Shown here: in pieces, positions 1-9,724 of the stretch
How the letters are laid out: each line of letters opens with the position of its first letter
Numbering within the stretch: the first letter of the stretch is position 1
Notes under the pieces: model-generated
Databases searched by the model: none
Seen by the model: the letters and a program-made list of their open reading frames with translations, nothing else
What the model was told of the DNA's origin: nothing
Translations under genes and position numbers: made by a program
Assembly: GCA_037179515.1 (NCBI GenBank)
Contig: JAXCGZ010022667.1
Location: 158,501 to 222,500, forward strand
DNA: 64,000 nucleotides
Direction of reading: 5' to 3'
Source of the DNA: Halocaridina rubra
Lineage: Eukaryota; Arthropoda; Malacostraca; Decapoda; Atyidae

Positions 1-1686
1 AACAGTACGTTCCCTACTAGGATATCGTCGTCTTGCCTTCACATCCTCGTCGATTTTGTCATTACCACTTCTGCCGCCACTTACGGGATTGACTTCATCT
101 TGACCTTTTCCACTGCCCACGGGATCGTCGTCATCTTCCATCGAGGTTGGATCATCGGAGTTCGATGTCGGTGGCATTGGTAAGGTTTCCAAGGAAATGG
201 GTTCTTTGTCGGTTACGTGGCGATTTTCAACCACTGGATTTTCTACTTCATGTTGAAATTTATCGGTGAATTTGACACAACGCACTCTTCTGACATTATT
301 TTTATTTGGGAAATACACCAAATAGGCTGGACTTTGTCCATCATATCCCAAAAATATTCCTCTTTCACTACGAGGGTCCAATTTCTTTTTCTCTTGCACA
401 TAGGAATAACACACAGTTCCGAAAATATGCATATCTTTCAGATTAGGTTTTCTGTCAGTGAATAACTCATAGGGTGCCTTTCCAGTTCTTGGGTTATAGC
501 AATGGTTCCGGATATAAGCCGAAGCTCTAACAGCATAAGTCCATAGACTTTTGGGCAAATTTGCATTTAAGAGTATGCACCTAGCCATGTCGTAAAGAGA
601 CCGCCAATATCTCTCGACCGTCCCATTTTGATGTGGGGAATACGGAGCTGTGAACTCGTGTTTGATAGAGTTTTTCAAAAGTAAGGATTTAAAACTCTTT
701 GCTGTGAACTCCGTCCCATTGTCCGTCCGTATGCATTTTACTTTCCCATATGGGGAACTATCAGCCAAGAACCTCTCAGTTGCAGCTACCATGTCAGATT
801 TACTTTTAAGAAAGAATACCATTATTATACCAGTGTAGTCGTCGATGAATGAAATGGAATATTTAAAACCTTCTCTTGCAGCTGGTTCAATAGGCCCTGC
901 TAAGTCGCAATATACTGACTTGAGCCTACTAGTAGCACGCTTGTCGGCTTCCCTGTTTCTATACTGGGACATTTTTCCGATAGCACACACTTCACAATCA
1001 GATTTTTCTTTAGGAGAAATTTTCATACCATCTACAACATTTTCTAGCTTCAATAAATCTCTGAAGTTGCAATGGCCCATTATTTTATGCCACTCAAATA
1101 GGGAGTGAGAAACATTTTCACTTTCTTTTACATTATTGAGAAAATACAATTTTCCCTCTTTTCTTAGAGGAAATACAGTGCCATCTGGAGCCCTTAGCTC
1201 AGCACATTTGGGATAAAAGTTGACAGAAGCACCTTTTTCATTGGCCGCATACACAGAAAACATATTTTGTTTATAGGAAGGAACATATAAGGCATTTTCT
1301 AGCAAAACTTTACATGGATTACCATTGACATCATGCACCAACACATTTGCGGATCCACGACCACGCGCAACGCCATTTGTTCGGCTTCCGTCAGCCAACT
1401 CAATACAATGATTAGAAGGATTAAAATCACTGTCAAATTTCACAAACTTTGAACCATCTTTTATTATATGAGATGTAGCACCACAGTCAACCATTAAATT
1501 ATTATCAATATTATGCCTAACAGCATTATTACAATTATCATATTCAAAAATATCTTCACTCGCACTGGCTTTAAAAAGGAACGAATGAGGCCGTTCGGTA
1601 TCTGTAACATTATCTTCAGCACTCATGGATTTTGTTGAATTAGGGGGATTTTTCCTACATTCACTAGACTTATGAGTTCGAGATCT
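1..1686 (-). pseudogene. pol: Copia Pol, N-terminal part (protease, pre-integrase, integrase), partial
   Basis: This is the same minus-strand frame as Gag, downstream of the TGA at 1687-1689, and it stays open to base 1 of the window as far as I translated it. Motifs in order: a protease active site DCGATSHI near 1491; a GAG-pre-integrase region with LFEWHKIMGHCNF and CEVC; integrase with the catalytic triad visible as YCDLAGPI, IRTDNGTEF and HQNGTVER. An acidic linker near bases 60-190 precedes the expected RT, which is off the window. It is called a pseudogene only because of the in-frame TGA that separates it from Gag; if that codon is read through, this would be a functional N-terminal Pol. 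Confidence 0.8.
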
Positions 1687-2460
1687 TCATTTATGGCACC
1701 ACTTCTTACTAAATCTATATTTTCCTTTATTCTTCTCACTTTTATTCTTACAATCAGGAGATTTATGTCCTAAACTTCCACAAGTATAACAAGAAGGGGT
1801 AAAATTTCCTGCACTAGCCCTACCTTGGTTACCTTTATGGGTTACTTTCATAATATTATCGTCACTATCAAGTGTGTCATGTGCCTTTTCAGTCTCTTCA
1901 AAGTTTCTTAAAGCAATTTTAAACTCAGAAAAACTCATTGGAGTATCTCTCTGTGTAATTACAGTAGAAAAAGTCTTAAAATTTGAAGGAAGGCCTTTAA
2001 GCACCATTGCAGTAAGGAGGCTATCACTAACAGTCTCACCTGCCTGTTTTAATGAATTAGCAGCAGTCTCAGCGCGAATGACATAATCGGTGACGTTTTC
2101 ATTGGCTACTTTCTTCAATAATGTAAGCTCAGTATATAGGCAAATAACTCTCGGCTTACCTGTGCCCATGTACTGACCACGGAGTATTTCCAGTGCCTTA
2201 CGACCGTTGTCTTTCGCCTCTCTTATCACTAAATTAAGGCTTCGGTCATCTAAAAGTTGAACAAGCTCAGCAAATGCATTAGCATTCTCCCCTGCATCAG
2301 GGGTTCCGGTACCGGTCAGGACATCCAATAACTTCAGACGTCTCATGTAACCGAGAAATTTAACTTCCCAAAGCTCATATTTCGACTCATCACCATCAAA
2401 TAATAATCTAGCACTAAGGCTGGGCCCATAACCTGTTGAGGTATGACTACTATGAGTCAT
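1687..2460 (-). CDS. gag: Copia Gag (257 aa)
   Basis: Structural protein that would package the element's RNA. The N-terminal 170 residues look like the copia Gag family (start MTHSSHTSTG, conserved tryptophan in the KYELWEVKFLGYM stretch). A CCHC zinc knuckle is visible near the C-terminus as CYTCGSLGHKSPDC. The frame stops at TGA (1687-1689) just after WCHK. This stop sits where a second knuckle of the C-x2-C-x4-H-x4-C type would have its second cysteine, because H and C at the right spacing follow it (THKSSEC). The same frame then stays open into pol, so the stop is either a nonsense mutation or a leaky gag/pol stop. Confidence 0.8.
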   Translation of the reverse strand: MTHSSHTSTGYGPSLSARLLFDGDESKYELWEVKFLGYMRRLKLLDVLTGTGTPDAGENANAFAELVQLLDDRSLNLVIREAKDNGRKALEILRGQYMGTGKPRVICLYTELTLLKKVANENVTDYVIRAETAANSLKQAGETVSDSLLTAMVLKGLPSNFKTFSTVITQRDTPMSFSEFKIALRNFEETEKAHDTLDSDDNIMKVTHKGNQGRASAGNFTPSCYTCGSLGHKSPDCKNKSEKNKGKYRFSKKWCHK

Positions 2461-2521
2461 GATGGTGGATAAAGAGCAATCTTGGGGATATAATTGAAAG
2501 TCACAGTCACCGGTTATTATT

Positions 2522-2703
2522 TGTTTACTTTATAAATGAAGCGTCATACAACGTTAAGACATGGACAAAAAGAAAATGCCAGCTTGGAAAATATGTACTG
2601 GGCATATATATGAAAAATATACCAATTATATTATTGTGAAAAATATTAATCTAATTAGTAAACTTAAGAAAAATATATTTGTCGATTAAGTTTACCCTCA
2701 ACA
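2522..2703 (-). repeat. Putative short 5' LTR of the copia element
   Basis: The minus-strand sequence starts TGTTGAGGG at 2703 and a possible end GTAAACA lies at 2522, giving a TGTT...AACA pair and a length of about 180 bp. The outer edge is supported by the resumption of LINE sequence at 2704. The inner edge is a guess: no clear primer-binding site follows it and the partner LTR is outside the window. Confidence 0.4.
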
Positions 2704-2739
2704 GTCAATAACTGCAAAAAGCTCATTCATTTTTATGTA
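2704..2739 (-). mobile_element. 36-bp sliver of LINE L1
   Basis: The bases from gtcaataactgcaaaaagc onward match the internal ORF2 segment of the other LINEs (for example near 60440-60475). The matching LINE sequence resumes at 5837, within about 3 bases of where this sliver ends at TA (2738-2739). The two pieces are therefore halves of one LINE, split by the Tigger element and solo LTR, and cut on the left by the copia insertion. Confidence 0.8.
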
Positions 2740-3078
2740 GTGTTCCCTCACTATATTGCAATTCACCATTTGTGAATTCAGTGCATCACGTTTTTTTTTT
2801 GAAAGCTTTTTTTTCTGGGTATATGCGAGAATATTAAAATATGAAAATATTAAAATATTCAGCATTTTCATTATTTTATTGAAATTTTTTTTTATTATTT
2901 TATTGCTAAAAAAAATTTCCTAGCCGAAGAATAATAAAACTAAAAAAAAAAAATAGTAAAAAACATTAATTTAAACATGTAACCACTGCTTCCACGAGAA
3001 GAAAATTAGTTTACCCTAGATCTGGACTGAAAATTCCCTATACCCATATTGAGTACCCTAAATGTAATGAAATTCATA

Positions 3079-3143
<65 letters not shown>
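3079..3143 (+). repeat. (ATT)n microsatellite
   Basis: About 65 bp of uninterrupted ATT triplets inside the AT-rich part of the Tigger remnant. Confidence 0.95.
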
Positions 3144-3517
3144 CATGATTATGATTATATACTCAACGTAGATCACTCATCATTCTCTGATTACCCTAAA
3201 TTAGGTTATTTTACCCCAAAGTCGAAGCACTGAATGTAACTCACAGTATTGCACCATGTAAAAGGGTCACACCTACATGAGATAGTACATGGGATGCTAT
3301 TGGCTGATGGGTGGGAGACAACGAATCACTGAATTGTCTTTCTGTATGTTCTGTAACATGGGGTCTGATTAGCTTCTTGACTGAAGCTTGGTTCTCCCAG
3401 CATCTTCCATTGTCAAGCCTCACCCGTTCAGTCTACTCACGTTCGCACCATTTGCGTTGTGCTTCTTAGTATGTTGTGTTTGTGATTTTGTGACACTTTA
3501 GTATTTCAACACCTGCA

Positions 3518-3703
3518 ATGCTGCCCAAGAGTCCTTCATCTTCTAAGGCTTCTGGTAATGAGCCTAAGCGGCAAAGGAAGATGTTGACCATAACAGATAA
3601 GGTAAAACTGTTAGATATGCTGAAGGAAGGAAGAAGGTTCTCGGATATAGACCGCCATTGGCTGTGGAGTATGTATACGTCATCACCACCTCATTCAAGG
3701 TAA
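3518..3703 (+). pseudogene. Tigger/pogo transposase, N-terminal fragment (61 codons)
   Basis: The stretch KRQRKMLTITDKVKLLDMLKEG is the start of the CENP-B-type N-terminal helix-turn-helix found in Tigger/pogo transposases, where it binds the terminal inverted repeats. After about residue 45 the similarity is lost (DIDRHWLWSM), where the family continues with the recognition helix, and the frame ends soon after. The DDE catalytic domain is absent. The element is therefore internally deleted and could only have moved with transposase from elsewhere. Confidence 0.7.
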
Positions 3704-3854
3704 GCTCACCTATCACGTTTACGCTTGCACGCTGTTATTAATAAAGTAAAGGGTGGTTTGTTAACAGTGAAGGGAAGGTTTATACAGTAAAGGTATAAAT
3801 AAATGTAAAATACCGATGTATATATGGTGCTCCTACTTTGTGGATTTTCACCTA

Positions 3855-5831
3855 TGTGGGGGTTTTATTAAATGATGATGCTAGTGTTTTTTTTAAGATT
3901 CTGTTTTACTAAGGGGACTCAAAGTACCGAGCTCGGTTAAGAGCTCACAAACAGACAGGACAGATATTTGTACTTGAACACCCCATTTTTATTACCATTA
4001 GTCGGTTAAATGAAACTCAGAATTCAACTTTCTTTTAATTTTGGAAATGCAATGACATTAAAAGAATTGAATTAAATTTCTCAAATTAAATTTTATGAAA
4101 TGCTGCCTCGAATCCCGGAGGAGGTGAGTATGAGTTCGTTTCCCGGCACCACGGACGTATGCCAAGACTTTGGCCTCAACTCGATGATTACCTCTGTCAC
4201 ACAGGCAGAGTAGAATACAGGGCACTGCAATTTCAGAAACAGAAATGACACACTGTTTATAATGGGAAACTGAAAGCATGAGCACACATATAATGAGTTT
4301 CCAATGTCATTCTACTGGATGAATATATATAGGTTATTCACAGCTAACCAGAAATATTTATGCTACCATAATAGCATACAAAACATTAATTCTTTACTGG
4401 TTTTAAAGAAAATAATATATTCACAATAAATGAAGAATAAGCAAGACAAATACAGTACTGTATGTATTCCTTAAATTGTGGGCAACCACAAAAGTTGCAA
4501 TGCTTATTACTGATATGCAATTAATATGGTAAAACACTCTATTTAGGGTAAAGGAAGAATCTACGAGATAAATACAGTATTCATTCACTTTTAGTTATCA
4601 AGAACTTTGCAATAAAAAAAGGGTGCAAAACCACCTTTTGAGGTATTTGCAACTTATAACTCAAAACACTTTATCCCCAACATATGAAGAATTAGCAAGA
4701 TAAATACGGTATGCATTCATTAAAATGTGGTTAACAAGAAATATTTGCATAGCCAACTGGGAAAAATTACCTTTTGAATATTTGCAATTTGGCTTTTTGG
4801 CAAATAGCTTTATTGACGAGTTTTTGAAGTAAAAACACTTTATTTACGATGATAGAAAGGGGTGAAATGAAATTAGAATTTATTAGGAAGAGAGATAGAT
4901 TTTTACGGGCTCATAACTTAGTCTTCAGAGGATGAGATTTTCGTTTATCACATTCAGTGAAAAGAAACTTCTCAGCAATATATATCAGCTGTAATTTACA
5001 GGTTAAGGAATTAACTTTGGCATGTGAGATTCCAGTGTGGTAATCTACAAAATTTCGTGTGACTGGGAATGGAATCTGAGAATAGAAATCCATAAGATTT
5101 ATCCAGTAACGAATGTAACTAATTCTCGAAAATAAACCAATTTGCTTGACCCACGAGCTTTACCATACACTATCCCTCACCTTGTTGTGCTAGATGAATT
5201 CCTTGTTGTGCTAGATGAATTCCTGTGAAGATGCCACGTGAAAGGATTTTAAATAAACTTAGACCACCCAGGCGAGATGTTGCCTCTGGGCAGTCTCGGC
5301 GCCAAAAGAGAGCGTCTCCTTGTTGTGCTTCGTGACGTCATCTGTAGGAGACATTCCTAGAGCAGTAATTGGCTCTGATTTCATTTTAAGGACTATTTTA
5401 GTGGTGGTCCCTGGCAGGCAATTATAGCAGAGATGCAAGGGAGAGACAGTATTTTTAGGTGCAACAAGTGGAAGCAAATAAAATAAAACGAGAATACTAA
5501 TGAAAAGTTAGGTTACTGGTTCTTTGTTTCTTAATTTTCTTGGCTCGGAGCAGGCAGAAAAATAGGGGCAGCCTTTATATTGGGGCTATACTTCTACACG
5601 TACAAGAAGAGTCAATAAGCTATATAGAATTAGCTATAAGCTAAAATACAAATTGCAAATAATCATAATCTGCGAAAGTCAAGAAGTGGGAATTATTTTA
5701 TTAGTTAGAAAATAACAGTTATGTTAAAGGGAATTAATTTTTTTAGTTAGAAAATAACAGTTATGTTACTAATTTTATTTAATAAGGCATCTAACAGCCT
5801 CTGTTGACATTGAGCGAAACACTCTGTCACA
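3855..5831 (-). repeat. Solo LTR of the Gmr1-like Ty3/gypsy family (1977 bp)
   Basis: Starts TGTGGGGG and ends CTCTGTCACA, matching along its length both LTRs of element A (9725-11627 and 18291-20191). It is flanked by a perfect 5-bp target duplication ACCTA (3850-3854 and 5832-5836), so it is the product of LTR-LTR recombination of a complete insertion. It is more diverged from the element A LTRs than they are from each other (for example a duplication of ttgttgtgctagatgaattcc near 5180-5222), so it is older. It sits inside the Tigger remnant. The element's sense strand is minus. Confidence 0.93.
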
Positions 5832-5910
5832 ACCTATCCTTTCGGATAGTTCATCTTCATGTCCTCAGTGCCTCTACTCTCAGGCAGAACATATTCAGTG
5901 ATATACTCCA

Positions 5911-6495
5911 TCAACAACAAACAGTGGCTACTCTTCCAATTGGTGGTTCATACTCATTTTTTTCAATATCCAACATGTTATCTGTGAATACTAGATCCAG
6001 TAGTGATGGCTCGTCCCCACCCCTGACCTTCATTGGTTCAATTACATGTTGGTGTAGGAAATTCCCTTGTGCGTGATCTAGGAATCTTGCCCTGAATGAG
6101 TCCTCACCACTGTGTGGGTTAATATTTATCCAATCTATATCTTTATGAGTAAAATCTCCTATAATCAAAATCCTACATTTTCTCTCCCGTGCCATGTTAA
6201 CAACTGAATTTATGACTTCAATAGTACCTATATGACTTTCCTCATAAAGTTCTAGCCTATTTTTGTTCCTTGGTGGGTTATATACAACAGGTATTATAAT
6301 GCTCTCTGACCCAGTATTTATGTGAGCAACAAGAAATTCCTTGAACTCACTTTCTATAGCCAAGTTTATTTCTTCAACCTGAATCCTTTCACTTATAAGC
6401 AGTGTTATCCCTCCACCAGTCCTCTCAGATCTATCATCCCTTAATATTCTGAAGCCATTAGGAAATACTGTGACACTGTTTATTTCCTCACTCAA
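5911..6495 (-). pseudogene. L1 ORF2 endonuclease fragment
   Basis: AP-endonuclease-like domain that nicks target DNA in LINE integration. Visible landmarks are the segment INSVTVFPNGFRILR, the GDFTHKDIDWININ motif (GDFN in other copies) and the C-terminal VFTDNMLDIEK. The frame is broken just before the expected SDH motif: here PPIGRVATVCC replaces the PPIGKSDHCVLL seen in other copies, which indicates a small indel near 5935. A further frame break near 6495 separates it from the N-terminal strand. Confidence 0.8.
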
Positions 6496-6659
6496 CTTAG
6501 TCTGTAACTGCTACTATATCTGCCTTATTGTTGTGAATCCTATCTTTTAATTCTACTGCATTACCAGCTAATCCATCAGTATTTTTGTATAACAATTTTA
6601 ATGAGGCCCCATCCACTGATCTTCTTTAATTATCTTCTTTATCTCCCCTTTGTCTGGAA

Positions 6660-7640
6660 GAATTCTGTAATGAAACATTTTTCTTCTCTTCTTCATTTAT
6701 TTCCTCATTTAACCTTCTTGCCTCTTGCAATAAGTTTTTGATCCTTTACATCTCTTTCTGAGCTCTGTATCTAACAGATACTTTTTTGAATTCTTGAAGG
6801 TCTTTTGGACTTTTTTTTCTCATCAATATTTCACATACATGTGTCCCCTCTCTCAAAGGTTACTTTTGTTGGTCTCTGCTTTCCCTCCCTAGAATATTTA
6901 CCTAGTTGGTGAATGTTTACAATATCCTCAGGACCACAAATTACTCCAAGTTTTCTTATCAGGTTTACAACCCTAGCTTTACTTTCTGCAAGTCTCCCCT
7001 GCCATATTGGCTCCTGGGATTCATTTATGCCTAAGATTGCCACTGTCTTCCCTTCATCAGGTGCCTGTTTAATCAGTGGATTTGCCCTTTCCATCACAAC
7101 ATCTTTAATTTTTGATTACTGTTTGCTTTATAGTCAACTGTTTGTATGTTTTCCAGTGCCACCACCTTCACAGCCTCTTTTACTGCCACATTCCCCTTTG
7201 TGTCAGCAAAGGAAGTTATAATGGCATCATGTTCCGTATTCAGCTCCTGAAACGCTTTTCTAAACTGTTTGATGTTTTCCTTAATCTGGACATTCCAAGT
7301 TGCAATCTCGTCTCACTCAGAAGAGAGCAGTGAACTAACATTTAATTCATTTAGGTTGTCATTCAGCTGTTTGTTGTTATCTTCTTGTTCAGAAATTCTG
7401 GTCCCTAGTTCACTCTTTTCCCCTTCCAGCTTCTTTATTCGTTTGTCTAGTTCTTTTCTCTCTTGCCCTTGTGCTTTATTTGCTTCCTCCAAACATCTTA
7501 TTTCCTCTCTGAGTGTTTCATTCTCTTTCATTTCTCTATCCATACTCCGAATTTTATCATTAAGGTTTATAACTATTGTCTCTAATTCCTTGATTTTCTG
7601 TTTTAATCTCCTAATAGCTACTCCTCCTCCTATAGCTACA
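6660..7640 (-). pseudogene. L1 ORF1 remnants (coiled coil plus RNA-binding-like domain)
   Basis: ORF1 of this LINE family encodes a coiled coil followed by a globular domain and is expected to bind element RNA. Fragments at 7313-7543 (heptad-like KLEGEKSELGTRISEQED) and 6831-7097 (IRKLGVICGPEDIVNIHQLG) correspond to the L7 and L5 copies. Stops and frame changes separate them. The 5' end of this ORF1 (about 7560-7680) differs from L7 and I could not fix a start. Confidence 0.75.
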
Positions 7641-8113
7641 TCCCATGGAAAGCCTCTATCATCCCTCCCCAGCCTATGAATGGGGGGGTTTGGGACAAAG
7701 ATGGCCTCATTTTCATGTTTTCCCTTTCAAAGAATATAGACAGAAGAAGAAGAAAAAAAAGGAGAGAAAAGCTTTTAATTAAGCTTCACACAGAATTTCT
7801 ATCTACATTTTTGGTACACATCCTAACTTAAAATTTGACTTTGTCAATTTGAGGGGGAAAAATGCAAAACAAAAGTCTACTTGAAGGAAAATTCGAATTT
7901 GTATCTGAGGAGACACCCACCTGTTTCTGCTATTTATTGTTTTTAACTGATAAACTCACTTGCTAATGAAGGTATGTTATCACAGGACTAGACTTTATAT
8001 TTAACTCAATATATACTAAATAAAATTAATAAAAGAGAAAGCTAAAAGAAAACTAAATTAAAAAAATAAGACAGCTGTGCTACTTGGCAACTTAACCCAG
8101 TACTGTTGACAGG

Positions 8114-8586
8114 TGTATTTTTAGTATTCATTTAAATATTCAATTATTTTGTGTATTAAACTAACTATCAAGTTAATATAAATGGGAAGGATATTGATTT
8201 TAACAATATATGGAACCACAGGATCAGGTAAATGTCTGTAAGAGCTCTGTCCAATTTACACAGAAAATTAGGTAATGTGATGTGATGGCTTCACCTCTGG
8301 CAACTCTTCTAAACTTCCTCAAGGCAGGAAAGGACAGCTTCTTCTCTTTCCCCTCTAAAAAGTGTTCTTAATTTTTTCCTTTAATATTTTGGACAGTCTT
8401 GTTAACTACAAATATATATATATATATTTTTTTTACTCACAATACTCCGCAGAATCTCTTATTTAGGGAAATTTTGCTTACATTTTATACTTAAGTCTTG
8501 GCCACTCAAAAACACAAGGAAAAATTTAAGAGATACTGAATGTGTGTGTTCTAATGCCCACCATGTATGTTTGTATGTGTAAATAT
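8114..8586. other. AT-rich sequence between LINE copies L1 and L2
   Basis: This has no recognisable coding sequence. It contains a short (AT)n tract at about 8409-8426 and a GT-rich stretch near 8541-8585. It could be additional 5'UTR of L1, because L7 is cut at a microsatellite at the equivalent point, or unrelated flanking DNA. Confidence 0.5.
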
Positions 8587-9189
8587 GTGATCATGTAATT
8601 GATTTTCAACTTGTGCTTACGGGAAAGATCCCAAAGCTCGTATCTTCCCGTCTCCTAATCGGTTCCATTTTGTACTCAGTGATACTTACCATACCTGTCC
8701 TTAAAACTATGACTTGAGATAGCATTAACTACCTCCTTGCTAAGCCAATTCCAATTATCAACTACTCTTACACTGAAAAAGTACTTCCTTACATCCTGCA
8801 AAGAAGTTTTCTTACGAAGCTTCAAATTATGATCTCTAGTTCTAGAGCCAGCCATATCAAAATATCGATCCCTATCCACTCTATCATAACCATGAAGGAC
8901 TTTAAAACCTGTCATCATATCCCCCCTCAATCTTCTTGCTTCGAGTGATGGTAAGTCTAATTCCCTCAGTCTCTCATCATAACTGAGATAACGTATTTCT
9001 TGCACCAGTTTCGCGGCATGTCTTTGAACTTTTTCAAGCTTAGCTACGTGCTTTTTCAAGTGCAGATTAAAAAAAGGGGCTGCATATTCAAGTTTTGGCT
9101 TCACGTAGGTTATATAAATATTTCTGAACATTTCCTTGTTCATGTGACTGAAGGCTACCCTTACTTTTGATAAGAAAGCTTATGCTGCT
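8587..9189 (-). mobile_element. CR1-type LINE copy L2, 3' part
   Basis: Contains a diverged 3' tail (8588-8614), the conserved 3' hairpin (about 8618-8652) and the C-terminal part of ORF2. It stops at ...tatgctgct, next to the BEL LTR. The same LINE continues at 27567 (ctgcccttact), so the BEL element 9190-27566 is an insertion into this copy, with target duplication CTGCT/CTGCC (one mismatch). Confidence 0.9.
8676..9189 (-). pseudogene. L2 ORF2 C-terminus
   Basis: C-terminal 155 residues of LINE ORF2 downstream of the RT core, ending at the family's normal stop (DRYGKYH, compare DRYDKYH in other copies). The conserved run YVKPKLEYAAPFFNLHLKKH is seen. The upstream half of the same gene is at 27581-28830, separated by the BEL insertion. 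Confidence 0.85.
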
Positions 9190-9209
9190 TGTTACCGCAA
9201 TCACTGGCG

Positions 9210-9252
<43 letters not shown>

Positions 9253-9696
9253 AGCAACATATGTATATATATGTATATATATGTAGCGAGAGAGAGAGGC
9301 GCCACGAAGTGTCATGATAGACACTAAAGGCCCTTGTTCTAGCTTAGTAAGCTTAATTGATACACTGACAGAGAAGAGGCAGACAGAGACTGACTGGATT
9401 CGAGAGCAGACGTAATATTCAGAGAGTTCACTCTGGGCCTCAATTACGTAAGTTATGAGAAGCTAACTGCATTAACCTGTAAGAATTGAAATGTAGCATA
9501 AAATGATAAATAGAGAGTAAGGATGATGACATTAACTAAATACACTTATGTAATGTAGATTTGTATAATGTATTCAAAGATTAATAGTTGTTGTTTTATG
9601 GCTTCTAGGCAAACCGTACCTATAAAGACGAGTCTGCGATATGGCCCTTTCCTTTATCACCTACTAATAAACTTGACTGCCTTAAAGGCGTCAATA
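9190..9696 (+). repeat. BEL 5' LTR
   Basis: Runs from TGTTACCGC to GTCAATA and is near-identical, apart from length changes in (GA)n and small indels, to 27059-27566 and 47973-48493. It contains an imperfect terminal palindrome, a (GA)n tract at about 9212-9250 and an ATG/TAT-rich stretch. The common end of all three copies is CAATA rather than the usual CA; this is set by comparing their flanks. Confidence 0.88.
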
Positions 9697-9724
9697 GTTT
9701 GCGTAAAGCCTAGAGGGAGATGAT

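Larger units (their letters stand above)
1..2703 (-). mobile_element. Ty1/copia-type LTR retrotransposon, 5' part, truncated by window start
   Basis: Reading on the minus strand, a Gag with a CCHC zinc knuckle is followed in the same frame by protease, pre-integrase and integrase motifs, which is the copia order. The outer edge is placed at 2703 because CR1-type LINE sequence resumes at 2704, and the element edge there begins TGTTGAGGG when read on the minus strand. RT, RNase H and the 3' LTR would lie left of the window. GalEa-like elements are the copia lineage usually found in crustaceans, but I cannot assign the lineage by eye. Confidence 0.85.
2740..3854 (+). mobile_element. Tigger/pogo-type DNA transposon remnant, left part
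   Basis: It begins directly after a TA dinucleotide in the LINE with gtgttccctcactatattgc, which resembles a Tigger terminal inverted repeat. It ends with a partial right terminal region (tttgtggattttcaccta) that is interrupted by the solo LTR. It contains a 5' leader and the start of a transposase. The stretch 3664-3840 is similar to 47545-47840 in the second Tigger-type end. After the solo LTR only the 5-bp duplication remains before LINE sequence, so most of the right inverted repeat is missing. Non-autonomous; family assignment is moderately secure, exact edges less so. Confidence 0.65.
5837..8113 (-). mobile_element. CR1-type LINE copy L1, 5' part (5'UTR, ORF1, endonuclease)
   Basis: On the minus strand this runs from the 5'UTR (about 7740-8113, matching 62290-62717 of copy L7) through ORF1 to the endonuclease part of ORF2, where it is cut by the Tigger insertion. 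Its 5' end is as long as that of L7, so it was probably a full-length insertion. Both reading frames are broken. Confidence 0.88.

Noticed and set aside
2461..2521. Primer-binding site for the copia element
   Set aside because: No TGG-starting stretch that fits a tRNA end was found at a convincing distance from the putative LTR.
3855..5831. Small ORFs of 60-75 codons repeated at 4058, 9916, 18482, 5259, 11094 and 19659
   Set aside because: They recur because they sit in LTR copies. Sense relative to the element is inconsistent and they show no protein features.
7269..7679. 136-codon plus-strand frame rich in Ser and Phe
   Set aside because: Antisense of the LINE ORF1 coiled coil. Similar mirror frames occur at 55732-56280, 32285-32554 and 23504-23890.
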